Origin: a bacterium BMS3Bbin14
GTDB taxonomy: Bacteria; Desulfobacterota; Desulfobulbia; Desulfobulbales; Desulfobulbaceae
Direction of reading: 5' to 3'
Length of the DNA: 64,000 bases
Assembly: GCA_002897615.1 (NCBI GenBank)
Contig: BDTX01000021.1
Span: 245,044-309,043 of the forward strand
Both the position numbers and the translations under genes were made by a program. The notes below the pieces were generated by a model, which worked only from the letters and a program-made list of their open reading frames with translations, made no database searches and was not told where the DNA came from. The stretch's first letter is position 1; each line of letters starts with the position of its first letter. Below, one piece after another: positions 8,063-17,983 of this stretch.

Positions 8063-9013
8063 TCAGGTGTTTCCCATAACCAGGTACAAAAGCGCCATTC
8101 GCACGGCAACACCATTGGTCACCTGGTCAAGAATAACCGATTGGGAGCTGTCCGCGACATCGGGCATAAGTTCGACCCCTCTGTTGATCGGCCCGGGATG
8201 CATGACCAGCGCATCGTCACGGGCCAGGGCCATGATCTCACGGGTGACGCCGTAACTCTGCGCGTACTCGCGAAAGGTAGGCAGCAGCGGATCACTCTGC
8301 CTCTCTTTTTGTATCCTGAGAGTCATTACCACGTCGGCATCCCTCACCGCCTCTTCCAGGCTGCCGCAGACAACCGCCCCGAGCTTTTCAAGTCCGACGG
8401 GAATCAGGGTGGCCGGGCCATAGACGAAGACCCGCGAACCCATCCGCGCAAAGCCGATGATGTCGGAATGGGCAACCCGGCTGTGCAGGATATCCCCGAT
8501 GATGGTGATCTTGAGGCCGTCAAGCCGCCCCTTGTGCTCCCGCACCGTCATCATGTCCAGAAGCCCTTGGGACGGATGTTCATGAGTCCCGTCCCCGGCA
8601 TTGATCACCGAGGCCCTGACGTATCTGGTCAACATCTCCGGGGCGCCCGAACAAGAGTGGCGGATGATAATGATATCAGGATGCATGGCCGAGATATTCC
8701 GGGCCGTGTCGATCAGCGTCTCCCCTTTGGTGGCGCTGCTGGTGGAAGCGGAAATATTAAAGGTATCGGCGCTCATCCGTTTGGCCGCGATTTCGAAAGA
8801 GAGGCGGGTGCGGGTGCTGGGCTCGAAAAACAGGTTGACGATGGTCCGGCCCCGCAAGGTGGGGACTTTTTTGATGGAGCGGCCGGAGATTTCCTTGAAC
8901 GACTCGGCGGTTTGCAGAATATGATCGATGTGTTCCGCCGAGAGGTGTTCAATACCTAAAATATGTTTGTGCGAAAAATGACATCCGGTGGTCATGGTCT
9001 TGCCGGAATTCAA
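8063..9013 (-). CDS. pyrB: Aspartate carbamoyltransferase catalytic chain
   Basis: PyrB condenses carbamoyl phosphate and aspartate. The 316-residue protein has the carbamoyl-phosphate motif [13 protein letters not shown], the HPSQGLLD signature, and the aspartate-binding region. This is the form usually found next to a class I dihydroorotase, without a PyrI regulatory chain beside it. The start overlaps the lepB stop by four bases (ATGA), so lepB, pyrB and pyrC form one unit. Confidence 0.97.
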   Translation of the reverse strand: MNSGKTMTTGCHFSHKHILGIEHLSAEHIDHILQTAESFKEISGRSIKKVPTLRGRTIVNLFFEPSTRTRLSFEIAAKRMSADTFNISASTSSATKGETLIDTARNISAMHPDIIIIRHSCSGAPEMLTRYVRASVINAGDGTHEHPSQGLLDMMTVREHKGRLDGLKITIIGDILHSRVAHSDIIGFARMGSRVFVYGPATLIPVGLEKLGAVVCGSLEEAVRDADVVMTLRIQKERQSDPLLPTFREYAQSYGVTREIMALARDDALVMHPGPINRGVELMPDVADSSQSVILDQVTNGVAVRMALLYLVMGNT

Positions 9014-9657
9014 TGCAGGATCTCTCCCAGCCTGTTCCAGCGAATAGAGGTAAAACGATCAAGAGAGAAAAACGGTTGCCGCAGGTTCCAGGACCAGTAA
9101 ATGATCCAGGCTTTACCGAGGATGGCCTTTTGGTCGACAAATCCCCAGAATCGACTGTCGTAACTATTATCACGGTTATCGCCCATGACAAAGATCTTGC
9201 CCGGCGGCACCCTTACCGGCCCGAAATTGTCACGCTGGCCCACCAGGTGAGAGTCCAGGTGGACGCCGTGTTTATCAAGAAAAGGCTTGCCGTTGACAAA
9301 GATTTTTTTGTTGCGAACCTCTACGGTATCCCCCCCCACGGCAATCACCCTCTTTATATAGTCGATGCTGGGGTCCTTGGGAAACTTGAAGACGACAATG
9401 TCATTCGGCTTGGGGTTCGTGATCGGAATGATGACCGCGCCGGTGAAAGGTACCTTTATCCCGTAAATAAATTTGTTGACCAGGAGATAATCGCCGATCT
9501 TCAGGGTCGGCAACATGGAACCGGAAGGAATTTTAAAGGCCTGGACGATAAAGGTACGGATAAACAGCGCCAGAACCAGGGCAATAATAATTGCTTCCGT
9601 ATACTCGCGAAGGCTTGATTTTCGTTTGACGACTTGTGATTTCGGCACGGTGGTCAT
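9010..9657 (-). CDS. lepB: Signal peptidase I
   Basis: LepB removes signal peptides from secreted proteins at the outer face of the inner membrane. The 215-residue protein has one N-terminal membrane segment (about residues 21-37). The catalytic serine is in [11 protein letters not shown] and the lysine base in [11 protein letters not shown], with [14 protein letters not shown] as the third family box. Translational overlap with pyrB suggests an operon. Confidence 0.96.
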   Translation of the reverse strand: MTTVPKSQVVKRKSSLREYTEAIIIALVLALFIRTFIVQAFKIPSGSMLPTLKIGDYLLVNKFIYGIKVPFTGAVIIPITNPKPNDIVVFKFPKDPSIDYIKRVIAVGGDTVEVRNKKIFVNGKPFLDKHGVHLDSHLVGQRDNFGPVRVPPGKIFVMGDNRDNSYDSRFWGFVDQKAILGKAWIIYWSWNLRQPFFSLDRFTSIRWNRLGEILH

Positions 9658-10031
9658 TTTGGTGGAAGATTTAGGGGAGAAGAATCTTTTTTATACAGCC
9701 ATTGCGACAAAAAACTACCTGAAAGTAAAAGAAAATTCAAGCGGCTTTTCTCCTGCTCCCGGTAGGGGGCAACCCCCTTGACAACACAAAATAGGCTATT
9801 TCAGACAGATAGAGCACAACCTGTGGTGCGGATAAAAACGTTGGGAATGTTTATCTGCTTGTTATTTTTAGCATAACAGGTCTTAAAAAAAAAATCGAAA
9901 ACCTTGACAAACACTTTTTTTTAGTCCTAAATACAAAAACAGACTAAAGAAAGTTAACTCTTGTTTCGTATTACAGTGCCTACGCGGACCAAAGGACGCA
10001 CTTCAAGCAGCCTGAAGGAAGAGATCTTTTT
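9658..10031. other. Divergent intergenic region between lepB and the pilus operon
   Basis: This 374-bp stretch is AT-rich from about 9790 to 9960. It carries the candidate pil promoter at 9904-9933 and a leader of about 100 bases. I looked for a class I c-di-GMP riboswitch and did not find its conserved core. No gene is seen. Confidence 0.5.
9904..9933 (+). promoter_or_regulatory. Candidate promoter of the pilM operon
   Basis: TTGACA (9904-9909) and TAAATA (9928-9933) are separated by 18 bp, in an AT-rich context about 100 bp upstream of pilM. No sigma-54 (GG-N10-GC) element was seen. Confidence 0.5.
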
Positions 10032-11081
10032 ATGGCCAGAAAAGAAAAATTACTTGTTGGCGTAGACATCGGCTCCCATGCCGTGAAAGTATGCCAGCTG
10101 CGAAAAACCGGCGACGGCTACAGTCTGGTCTCCCTCGGTAGCGCCGCCATCCCGCCCGGTGCTGTCGAGGACGGTGTTTTGCAGGAACCGGACCAGGTAG
10201 GCCAGGTTCTGGGCACACTCTTCAAAAATCTGAAATTCAAAAAGAATACCAAGGTCGGCATATCCATTTCCGGCTATTCCGTTATTGTCAAAAAGGTCAA
10301 CCTGGAAGTCATGAGTGAAGAGGAATTGGCCGAGTACATCACTGCCGAAGCGGAACAATACGTCCCCTTTGATATTGATGACGTTTACCTCGACTTTCAG
10401 GATTTAAAAACCGCCACCGAAGAAAATGAACGGACCGATGTCATGCTGGTTGCGGCGAAAAAAGAAGTCATCGACAGCTATCTCGATATGCTGGCAGAGC
10501 AGAAAATCAACCCTCTCCTGGTTGACGTTGACGGGTTTGCCTTGGAAAATATCTGGCAAGTCGTCGAGGAATCCAACGAGGATATCGTTCTCGTCGATAT
10601 CGGCGCCAGCAAAATGAATATTAATATTATTTCAGACGGCACCTCCGTCCTGGCCCGGGACGTCGTGGTCGGCAGCCAGCAACTGACCGAACAGATCATC
10701 AATACCTTTGACCTGGAATATGAAGAAGCTGAACAGCTCAAGCTGGGGATCATTCCGGCCGCAGACAAAAAAGAGGCATTAGAGGAGATCGTGACCTCGG
10801 TCTGTACCCAGTGGGTTTTTGAAATCCAAAAGGCTGTTGATCTGTACCGTTCCAAAAATCCCGATAAGCCTTTGACGCGTCTCGTCCTGAGCGGAGGCGG
10901 TTCCAAGGTCGCCGGCCTGGATGAATTCATCAGCAGGAAAACCGGCTTGGAAGTGACGCGGTTCAACCCCTTTGTCGACATGGAAGTGAACGAAAAAAAG
11001 CTTGACCGAAACTATGTCAGCGCCGTTGCCCCGGAAATGGCCATTGCGGCTGGCCTGGCAATCCGACCGGTTACCCTGTAA
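10032..11081 (+). CDS. pilM: Type IV pilus assembly protein PilM
   Basis: PilM is a cytoplasmic actin-fold (FtsA-like) ATP-binding protein that docks on the inner membrane through the PilN N terminus. The 349-residue protein has the phosphate-1 motif VGVDIGSHAVKV, the phosphate-2 motif VLVDIGASKMNI at about residue 182, and the adenosine motif LVLSGGGSKVAGL at about residue 286. It has no signal peptide or membrane segment, as expected. It is first in the pilMNOP-secretin operon. A GAAGGAAGAG ribosome site precedes the ATG. Confidence 0.96.
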   Translation: MARKEKLLVGVDIGSHAVKVCQLRKTGDGYSLVSLGSAAIPPGAVEDGVLQEPDQVGQVLGTLFKNLKFKKNTKVGISISGYSVIVKKVNLEVMSEEELAEYITAEAEQYVPFDIDDVYLDFQDLKTATEENERTDVMLVAAKKEVIDSYLDMLAEQKINPLLVDVDGFALENIWQVVEESNEDIVLVDIGASKMNINIISDGTSVLARDVVVGSQQLTEQIINTFDLEYEEAEQLKLGIIPAADKKEALEEIVTSVCTQWVFEIQKAVDLYRSKNPDKPLTRLVLSGGGSKVAGLDEFISRKTGLEVTRFNPFVDMEVNEKKLDRNYVSAVAPEMAIAAGLAIRPVTL

Positions 11082-11093
11082 CCACCGTCACCT

Positions 11094-11684
11094 ATGATTT
11101 ATATTAACCTTTTACCAATAAAAGAAATCAGGGAGCGAGAGCGGGCCTATCATCAGCTCTTGGCGTTTGCTGTTGGTTTTCTCTGTCTCTTGCTCGTCCT
11201 GGGGGGAGTCGGAGTATTTCAGGCAACGACGGCGGCACAGCTGAACGCAGACCTGTCCCGCCTGCAAAATGAAAAACATAAATACACCAGGATTCTCAAT
11301 CAGATCAAAAAGTTTGAACAGGACAGAGCCCTTACAGAAAAAAAGATTGCGGTTATCGAGGAACTCAAGAAATCATCCGCGCTGACCGTCCACATTCTCG
11401 ATGAAGTGGCCAGGCTGACTCCAACCAAGCGTTTATGGCTCAAATCTCTTGCCCAGACAGGCAACAAGCTGCAGTTGACCGGTATGGCCTTGGATAACCG
11501 CACTATCGCCCAATACATGGATGATTTAAAAACCTCTCCTTATATCAATGAGGTGAGTCTGCAAAACAGTACTCTGGCGAAGTATGCCGGCCGGGATTTG
11601 AAATCTTTTGCTATTTCCTGTTTGGTTTCGGTGCCTGATAAAACTCCCGGGAAAACCGATAAGATTTCTGCGACAAAACAGTAA
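11094..11684 (+). CDS. pilN: Type IV pilus assembly protein PilN
   Basis: The 196-residue bitopic inner-membrane protein starts with the PilM-binding motif INLLPIKEIRERER. A membrane segment follows at about residues 23-44, then a coiled coil and a small ferredoxin-like periplasmic domain. It forms the PilNO alignment subcomplex. It begins 12 bp after pilM, in the invariable order pilM-N-O-P. Confidence 0.94.
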   Translation: MIYINLLPIKEIRERERAYHQLLAFAVGFLCLLLVLGGVGVFQATTAAQLNADLSRLQNEKHKYTRILNQIKKFEQDRALTEKKIAVIEELKKSSALTVHILDEVARLTPTKRLWLKSLAQTGNKLQLTGMALDNRTIAQYMDDLKTSPYINEVSLQNSTLAKYAGRDLKSFAISCLVSVPDKTPGKTDKISATKQ

Positions 11685-11699
11685 CAAGGTTTGTTATTT

Positions 11700-12329
11700 A
11701 TGGCCCCAGAAAGCATGAAATCAAAAATAGACGCTTTTATCGCTGAAAAATATATTCCGCTTGATAATAAGATCAAGCTGCTTATCGGCGCCGCCATTCT
11801 CATTCTGCCTGTTATCCTGTTTTATTTTATCTTTTTTGCGCCGACCAGTAATAAAATACAATCCCTGACCAACCAGAAAAAATCATTGATCGCGGAAATA
11901 AGCAGGGCCAAAAAGGCGGCAAGCGAATTGGGCAAAATCAAGCTGGCCATGGCTGAAACGGAACAACTATTCGAGACAACAGCAACCCTTTTGCCCAAAC
12001 GAAAGGAAATCCCGGCCCTGCTGCGCAATATATCCGATCTGGGTAAAAATGCCGGCCTGGACTTTCTCTTTTTTAAGCCGGGGCCGGAAAAGGCCAAAGA
12101 TTTCTATGCCGAGATCCCGATCGATATATCAATCAATGGCCCATACCACAATATGGGTTTTTTCCTTGACCAGGTCAGCAAGCTCGGCCGAATCGTGACG
12201 GTGGATAATATTAAAATGGGCTCACCCCATAGAGAAGGGGGGGAGATGCTCCTTAAATCCACCTGTCGACTGACTACTTACCGGTTTACCAATATTGAAA
12301 AAAAACAAACTAAGATTGCTAAGAAATAA
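11700..12329 (+). CDS. pilO: Type IV pilus assembly protein PilO
   Basis: PilO partners PilN in the inner-membrane alignment complex. The protein of about 209 residues has one membrane segment near residues 29-47, a coiled coil (about 55-85) and a C-terminal periplasmic domain with the PilO-like NGPYHNMGFFLDQV segment. I place the start at the ATG at 11700, ten bases after AAGG. An upstream TTG at 11691 is in frame but poorly spaced. Confidence 0.92.
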   Translation: MAPESMKSKIDAFIAEKYIPLDNKIKLLIGAAILILPVILFYFIFFAPTSNKIQSLTNQKKSLIAEISRAKKAASELGKIKLAMAETEQLFETTATLLPKRKEIPALLRNISDLGKNAGLDFLFFKPGPEKAKDFYAEIPIDISINGPYHNMGFFLDQVSKLGRIVTVDNIKMGSPHREGGEMLLKSTCRLTTYRFTNIEKKQTKIAKK

Positions 12330-12348
12330 CCGGCTTCATTAACAGGAA

Positions 12349-12882
12349 ATGTTATTTACGATGCACAAACATCTGCCATCGGTAACCATTATACTCGTCT
12401 TCGGCCTGCTCGCCGGTCTCTGTTTTGTTTCTCCCGGCCGGGCAACGCCAAAAACGAAAGATGCGGAACAGATCGTTCAACCGATCCCGCCGCCGGCCTG
12501 GATGAAGCCGGATCAATTTAAATACATCATGGAGGGGAGGCCGGATCCTTTTGTGCCATTTATCGAGCCGAAAGTAGCAACAAAAATTAATCCGGATGAA
12601 ATTGTGGAGGAAAAGGGAAATCTGACCGGGATGCAGCAATTTGAGCCGGGCCAGTTAACCTTGGTTGCCGTTTTATTTACAGACGGTAAAAAAATGGCCA
12701 TGGTTGAGGACGTAACCGGCAAGGGATACATCCTCACCAAGGGCAACTTGATCGGCAGGCATGGCATAGTCAGCCGCATAGACAAACGACGGGTCGTTAT
12801 AACAGAAACGGCTCACACCAGATCGGGGAAAGCCATTATCTCAACCATTGTCATGCGCCTGAACCAGGAGGGAGACCAGTAA
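12349..12882 (+). CDS. pilP: Type IV pilus assembly protein PilP
   Basis: PilP links the inner-membrane PilNO complex to the secretin. The 177-residue protein has an N-terminal signal segment, then a flexible Pro-rich stretch with the family's RPDPFVPF motif (about residue 64), then a small beta domain (GYILTKGNLIGRHG). Most PilP proteins are lipoproteins. Here the cysteine after the hydrophobic core (GLLAGLCF) lacks a good lipobox, so the protein may be secreted or anchored instead. An ATG at 12361 is an alternative start. Confidence 0.88.
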   Translation: MLFTMHKHLPSVTIILVFGLLAGLCFVSPGRATPKTKDAEQIVQPIPPPAWMKPDQFKYIMEGRPDPFVPFIEPKVATKINPDEIVEEKGNLTGMQQFEPGQLTLVAVLFTDGKKMAMVEDVTGKGYILTKGNLIGRHGIVSRIDKRRVVITETAHTRSGKAIISTIVMRLNQEGDQ

Positions 12883-12885
12883 ATC

Positions 12886-14517
12886 ATGTTTCTATTTTCT
12901 TCTCTATTCCCGAGGGAATCGAGCTTCCTTTACATTTTTAATCTCGTTACGGTGCTGATTATTTCAATGTTTATGATTGAAATGACACACCCCGCCCCGG
13001 TCCGGGCAGAGGCTGTATTGAACAACCAGCTTGCCGGAATCAGCACGGAAACAACCGGCAACGTCTTGAAAATTCGCATCAAGGGAAGCATGGAGCCGGT
13101 CTATACGGCTTATGAACTTTTCGGTCCGGACAGAATCGTCGTTGATATTGCGAATTCCTCAATCGTCGAGCCGTCCAAGCTCAAACTGCCGGCCGGTATC
13201 CCCGTCACCTTGAAGGTGACCTCTATCACCGACACCACACCGCCGCGGCAACGTTTTGAATTCGTCGTTACCAAAAAACCGTTTTCCTTTAAAGTTAAAA
13301 GAGTCAACGACGATATCGTCCTGACCCTGGACACGTCAACCCCGACGCCTGCACGGGTGGCGGTGACAGGAAAATCAACGGCAGCCACGGTGGTCGCCGC
13401 CACCGGCAAAAATACGGGTTCTAAGACTCCGACGGATCGGCTCGGTTCACTCATTGAGCAAAAACAAAGCATTGAAAACCAACTGCCCCAGGCCAGTTCC
13501 CTGGCGCCCCCCACAACCCGGACGGCCGGGATAGCCCAGGCTCATAACAATACAAACAAAAAATCACTCCAGGACAGCTTCAGCTTTGGCGGCTACAATA
13601 AAAAGCGGATCAGTGTAGACTTTTACAAAATTGATCTGCATAATGTTTTCCGTCTGCTCGGGAAGGTTAGCCATAAAAATTTTGTGGTCGACGATTCCGT
13701 AACCGGTTCCCTGACCCTGTCGCTGAATAATGTGCCTTGGGATTTTGCCCTGGATATCATTTTGAACTTGAAGGATCTCCAGAAGGAAGAGCGCTTCAAT
13801 ACTATCGTCATCCTGCCCAAAAACCAACAATTCAACTGGCCGGCCCGGGCTGAAGACAACCTGAGTTTTCAAGAGGACAAAAATATCTCTACCCGGCAGG
13901 CCATTATCATTCAGCGGCAGCAAAATATTCCCCCAGCCGTGGTCGAGGCGAAAGTACTCATTCAGCAAGGCCATGATTTTGAAAAAAATGAAGATTATGG
14001 GAACGCCCTGGAAAAATACCAGGCGGCGTTTGAAAAATGGCCGAAAAATGAACGGCTGGCCAATAAAATCGCGGCTATTTATCTTGTCCGATTCCGCCAG
14101 AATGCCAAGGCGCTGTTTTATGCAAAAAAGGCCCTGAAACTGAACCCTGACGATGGCAAGGCGGCTCTCAATGCCGCCATTGCGCTGGCCAACATGCAGC
14201 AAAACGATGCGGCGCAGCAGTATTTTGACCAGAGCGTCAGTGTGAAGAAACCTTCCCGCGAGGCCCTGCAGAGTTATGCGGCATTCAGTGAGCAACGGAA
14301 TCGATTCGCTGCCGCGCTGAAACTTCTTGCCCGGGTTGATGCGCAGTATGGCGAGGATCTGGACTCCATGATTGCCGAAGCCCGCATCCTTGACAAGCAG
14401 GGCAAGCGTGAGTCGGCAACGGCAAAGTATAAAACAATTTTGTTGTCCGGTTACCACGTTCCACCGGACCTGAGAAAATACATCCAAGGCCGCATAGCGC
14501 TCAGCCAGTCAATGTAA
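12886..14517 (+). CDS. Periplasmic AMIN-STN-TPR protein of the pilus operon
   Basis: The 543-residue protein has an N-terminal membrane/signal segment (about 13-32). An AMIN domain (about 45-150) follows, as found at the N terminus of PilQ, where it binds peptidoglycan. After a Thr/Ala-rich linker comes one secretin/TonB N-terminal (STN) domain (about 242-312, ISVDFYKIDLHNVFRLLG). The protein ends in tetratricopeptide repeats (about 355-540) and has no secretin barrel. It looks like the front half of PilQ with a TPR tail, and the barrel is encoded by the next gene. The role is inferred from order: a periplasmic scaffold for the secretin. Confidence 0.8.
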   Translation: MFLFSSLFPRESSFLYIFNLVTVLIISMFMIEMTHPAPVRAEAVLNNQLAGISTETTGNVLKIRIKGSMEPVYTAYELFGPDRIVVDIANSSIVEPSKLKLPAGIPVTLKVTSITDTTPPRQRFEFVVTKKPFSFKVKRVNDDIVLTLDTSTPTPARVAVTGKSTAATVVAATGKNTGSKTPTDRLGSLIEQKQSIENQLPQASSLAPPTTRTAGIAQAHNNTNKKSLQDSFSFGGYNKKRISVDFYKIDLHNVFRLLGKVSHKNFVVDDSVTGSLTLSLNNVPWDFALDIILNLKDLQKEERFNTIVILPKNQQFNWPARAEDNLSFQEDKNISTRQAIIIQRQQNIPPAVVEAKVLIQQGHDFEKNEDYGNALEKYQAAFEKWPKNERLANKIAAIYLVRFRQNAKALFYAKKALKLNPDDGKAALNAAIALANMQQNDAAQQYFDQSVSVKKPSREALQSYAAFSEQRNRFAAALKLLARVDAQYGEDLDSMIAEARILDKQGKRESATAKYKTILLSGYHVPPDLRKYIQGRIALSQSM

Positions 14518-14548
14518 TGTATGTCAAGACAATGACAGAGGGAAATTC

Positions 14549-16246
14549 ATGAAACTCCATAAAGCTCAACTGGCGTACACTTTATGTGCCATTCTTTTGA
14601 TTTTCCTTGTTTCCTGTGCCAAGAAGGAAAGCACTAAAGCGCCGGCCGAAAAATCAGTCAGCGGGACATCAGCGACATCCGGGACATCGGCCGTGGCAAA
14701 AAAGGCGGAGTTGACCCAACTGCCGGTCCGTTTCCGGCAAACTGGCTATATAACTCAGGAGGAGCCGAGCAAAGATGTTCTCGGCCAGGCCGGTGAATAT
14801 CAGATCAAGGTCGGTGCCAATATCACCTCAACCAAGGGGCCCCAGCCCCTGTGGGATATTCTCAAGCGCCTGGCCAACCTCAAGGGAATGAGCGTCAGCT
14901 GGGCCAGCGACGTGGATCCCAATGTCCGGGTTGACGTGGATATCAGCGCCGATGACAATTTTTTCGATGCCATAAATAATCTGTTGCGCCAGGTAGATTA
15001 TTTCCAGGTAGTCAAAAATAATGTCATTATTGTCAAGTATCGGGAAAGCAAACGGTTTCAGATTTCCATTCCTTATATGACAAGTGAGTATACTACCAAT
15101 GTCGGTGGTGATTTTATCCCCACCGGAGGATCATCGAAGGCTGGAATGAATACCGCCGGAACGGTCAAGGTTAACAGTCCCAAGAATAAGTTCGATTTCT
15201 GGGCGCAGATTACGGCTAATCTGGACACCATCATGCGGCAGGGGCGAACTACGACAACCGAGAAAAAAGAAACCGAAAAGGAAACTAAGGGCAACGCAAC
15301 CGCCGGGGCAACCGGGAAGACGAATACCGCAGTAAGTACCAACCTGGCAACACGCCGTGTTGCCTTAGGCGGCTCATATTATACCATTGACAAATCAGTC
15401 GGCATGATCATGGTTACCGCTTCGCGGCCACTGTTGCGTAAGGTTGCCTTTTACCTGCAAAGTCTGAAAAAGAAACTCTACCGTCAGGTTATTATCGAGG
15501 CGAAAATCATTGAGGTCACTCTCACCAATAACTCCCGCCTCGGCCTTGACTGGTCCAAGGTGCTGAAGAATTTTGCCATAGCCGGCAAGATTGATTTTGG
15601 TGATGCAGGGCAGATCTGGCCCTGGATACCGGCCAAGGGTGATGCGGAGTCCCCCACCCGTTTTATCAGCAAGGTTACCTTGGGGTCGGCAAATTTTTCG
15701 ACCATGCTCAATGCCCTCAATGAACAGGGACATGCCAAGGTCCTGTCAAATCCGAAATTGACGGTACTCAACGGTCAGCCAGCGGTACTTAGTGTATTTA
15801 CAAATACCACATACATTAAAAAAGTTACGGTCACCAAAGGTACAACTGATTCTCCCGGGGATACCTACGCACCCGAACCGGGAACGGTTAGTTCGGGTAT
15901 TGCCTTAGGGGTATTGCCGTCCATCGTTAATGGTAACACCGTTATTCTTCATCTGACACCGATCACCACTGATTTAGCCAATGGAAAAGTAGCAGAACGG
16001 ACATTTGCAGATGGTACAATAATCGGTCTGCCCCAGGTCAGTGTCCGCGAGATGTCGACGACGGTGGAGGTGCATAGCGGCGAGATGCTCATAATCGGCG
16101 GCCTGATCGACCAGGTCAGGCACAACACGAGTGACTTTGCGCCGCTGGTCGGTGACATCCCCATCCTGAAGTATCTTTTCGGAGTTGAAGACAAGCAGAT
16201 GCAAAGACGGGAGCTTGTCATCCTGCTTACACCTCGAATCATCTAA
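14549..16246 (+). CDS. Lipoprotein secretin, MshL/PilQ-like
   Basis: The 565-residue protein has a lipoprotein signal (FLVSC, lipid-modified cysteine near residue 23). A secretin/TonB short N-terminal domain (about 105-165) follows, then a low-complexity Thr/Lys insertion (about 230-275) and a C-terminal secretin domain (about 310-565) with the family's VPLVGDIP-type signature (APLVGDIPILKYLFG) and final LVILLTPRI. This is the outer-membrane channel through which the pilus exits. The layout is closer to MshL of MSHA-type pili than to classical PilQ, because the AMIN domain is in the preceding gene. Confidence 0.88.
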   Translation: MKLHKAQLAYTLCAILLIFLVSCAKKESTKAPAEKSVSGTSATSGTSAVAKKAELTQLPVRFRQTGYITQEEPSKDVLGQAGEYQIKVGANITSTKGPQPLWDILKRLANLKGMSVSWASDVDPNVRVDVDISADDNFFDAINNLLRQVDYFQVVKNNVIIVKYRESKRFQISIPYMTSEYTTNVGGDFIPTGGSSKAGMNTAGTVKVNSPKNKFDFWAQITANLDTIMRQGRTTTTEKKETEKETKGNATAGATGKTNTAVSTNLATRRVALGGSYYTIDKSVGMIMVTASRPLLRKVAFYLQSLKKKLYRQVIIEAKIIEVTLTNNSRLGLDWSKVLKNFAIAGKIDFGDAGQIWPWIPAKGDAESPTRFISKVTLGSANFSTMLNALNEQGHAKVLSNPKLTVLNGQPAVLSVFTNTTYIKKVTVTKGTTDSPGDTYAPEPGTVSSGIALGVLPSIVNGNTVILHLTPITTDLANGKVAERTFADGTIIGLPQVSVREMSTTVEVHSGEMLIIGGLIDQVRHNTSDFAPLVGDIPILKYLFGVEDKQMQRRELVILLTPRII

Positions 16247-16293
16247 GGGAAAAACAGATGCTCGAAACATTCAGTTATAACAGGAGAAGAAGA

Positions 16294-17313
16294 ATGAACT
16301 ATTGCCGATATCTGCTTTACGGACTCTTGGCACTTCTTGTCAGCGGCTGCGGCCAGACCGTAAAAGAATCGCTTAAGGTGCAGCCACAGAGTACGGTGGG
16401 GGCCGACAAGACCGTTGTCGTCCTGCCCTTTGCCGATTACTCATATGCGGATAACCTGGAAACCGCCTATCGCCGGAACCTGTTTATCATGGCAGACCTG
16501 ACAGACCAGTTGGTGAGCAACAGCTTCCACCTGCCTGTCCAGGAGGATGTCTTCCGCTATCTCGTTGACCAGAAAATCATCAATGTCGTTTCCTACGCGA
16601 ATAAGCAAGACTCTGTCATGCAAAGTGAGCTGGAGGATGAATGGTCGGCACCGATGAAAGCGGAGCTAAGGCGCTACATGGAGCTGAGCGAGTTCCGGGA
16701 TAACAACAAACCGGTCCTGCAAACCCCCGGCACCCACGGTCTGACTCCGCAGGAAATTGTCAAAATCGGCCAGCATTTCAATGCCGATTATATTGTCCGC
16801 GGCCGGATTATCCAGTACAAGGCCCGTCAGGATCCGTCCTGGGCACCATGGAAGAAGGGTATTCTTTCTTTTGTTTCCGGAGTATCCAGCAAACTGGCCT
16901 TTGGCAACGCCCGCGCGGATAAATATGACATGTCGGGCAACATGATTGCCGGCGGCGCCTGGGGCGCAATCATCGGCAGCGGAGCGAGTTGGCCGTACGA
17001 GCCGGGCAAGGCCGATCAGACCATTTTCGGCGTATCCGGGGGCCGGGATGCCAATACCCTGATCTGGGGCGCCGTCGGCGGCGGCCTGGCAAGATTGGCG
17101 CGACACAGTGGTGACATCCCCCAGGCGGTTGTCCAGTTGCGGATATGGGTCCAGGATGCCCATTCGGGTGATGTGGTATGGACCAACCGGGTTGACGTCA
17201 AGGTTTCGCCTGAATCCGTGCTGGCCGACTCCCAGTATGACGCACTCTTTGAGAGTGCCACGGCAAAGGCCATCCATACCCTGGTTCATAACTTCGTTAC
17301 GGAGGCTATGTAA
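16294..17313 (+). CDS. Putative outer-membrane lipoprotein, CsgG-like fold
   Basis: The protein of about 339 residues starts at the ATG at 16294, six bases after AGGAG. An upstream in-frame start at 16258 would put charged residues before the signal. The lipobox is LLALLVSGC. The mature protein begins with VVVLPFADYSYADN, resembling the opening strand of CsgG/TolB-N type lipoproteins. The middle is Gly-rich (GNMIAGGAWGAIIGSG), as in membrane-inserting segments. It is the last gene of the pilus operon, so it may be a secretin-associated lipoprotein or pilotin. I do not recognise a named family. Confidence 0.65.
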   Translation: MNYCRYLLYGLLALLVSGCGQTVKESLKVQPQSTVGADKTVVVLPFADYSYADNLETAYRRNLFIMADLTDQLVSNSFHLPVQEDVFRYLVDQKIINVVSYANKQDSVMQSELEDEWSAPMKAELRRYMELSEFRDNNKPVLQTPGTHGLTPQEIVKIGQHFNADYIVRGRIIQYKARQDPSWAPWKKGILSFVSGVSSKLAFGNARADKYDMSGNMIAGGAWGAIIGSGASWPYEPGKADQTIFGVSGGRDANTLIWGAVGGGLARLARHSGDIPQAVVQLRIWVQDAHSGDVVWTNRVDVKVSPESVLADSQYDALFESATAKAIHTLVHNFVTEAM

Positions 17314-17344
17314 AAAATATCCACCGACTTAGGCGTAGACAGTC

Positions 17345-17386
17345 AAACGGCCCGGTCATCTATCTGTGATGACCGGGCCGTTTTAT
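17345..17386 (+). terminator. Strong Rho-independent terminator
   Basis: AACGGCCCGGTCAT pairs perfectly with ATGACCGGGCCGTT around a nine-base loop and is followed by TTT. It ends the pilus operon. The facing gene secB ends 17 bp further on, so it could serve both directions. Confidence 0.9.
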
Positions 17387-17401
17387 TTGCAAGGCCACCG
17401 C

Positions 17402-17869
17402 TTACTGCTTTTCTTCAGAACTCTGCTGCCGGGCGTTGTCATACAGGGCGAGAAAATTGATGGGTTCCATGAGAAACGGCATGAAGCCGCCATCTACTGA
17501 AACCTGGCTCACCACCTGCCTGGTAAAGGGAAAGAGCATGAGCGGGCAGTCTATGGCCAGCACCCGTTCAATATGTTCGGCCGGGATATTCTTCAGCAGG
17601 AAGACCCCGGCATGCTCGATTTCCACGACAAACATCACCGTCTCATCGGTATTCTTGTCCATGACCTTGGCCGTGATGGCGATGGACACCTCCCAGTTAT
17701 CATCGTCAATCTTCTGATTATTCAGTTGCAGGTTAAAATCAACCTTGGGTTCCTGGCCGTGGGCCAGGAAAATTTCCGGGGCGCCGGGATTCTCAAAAGA
17801 AAGGTCCTTGATATACAGTTTCTGCAGCCGGAAAATCGGCATCTCCTGGTTTGTCTTCTGTTCTGACAT
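17402..17869 (-). CDS. secB: Protein-export chaperone SecB
   Basis: SecB is a cytosolic tetrameric chaperone that holds precursors unfolded and passes them to SecA. The 155-residue protein matches the family in length and motifs: FRLQKLYIKDLSFENP near the N terminus, VEIEHAGVFLL in the middle, and the C-terminal segment DGGFMPFLMEPINFLALY. It stands alone between the pilus operon terminator and uvrA. Confidence 0.95.
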   Translation of the reverse strand: MSEQKTNQEMPIFRLQKLYIKDLSFENPGAPEIFLAHGQEPKVDFNLQLNNQKIDDDNWEVSIAITAKVMDKNTDETVMFVVEIEHAGVFLLKNIPAEHIERVLAIDCPLMLFPFTRQVVSQVSVDGGFMPFLMEPINFLALYDNARQQSSEEKQ

Positions 17870-17983
17870 GTTTTTCCTTTTGTTTTAACGTTAAATGATT
17901 TTTGTACCCGCCCGCACAGCCTCTTTTTAACCGTAAATAAAAGTCAGCGCAAAGAGAAAGCGCTAAAATTTATCCCTTTATTC

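Noticed and set aside
9880..10031. Possible c-di-GMP riboswitch before pilM
   Set aside because: The conserved core of the class I aptamer is absent; only a promoter pair is supported.
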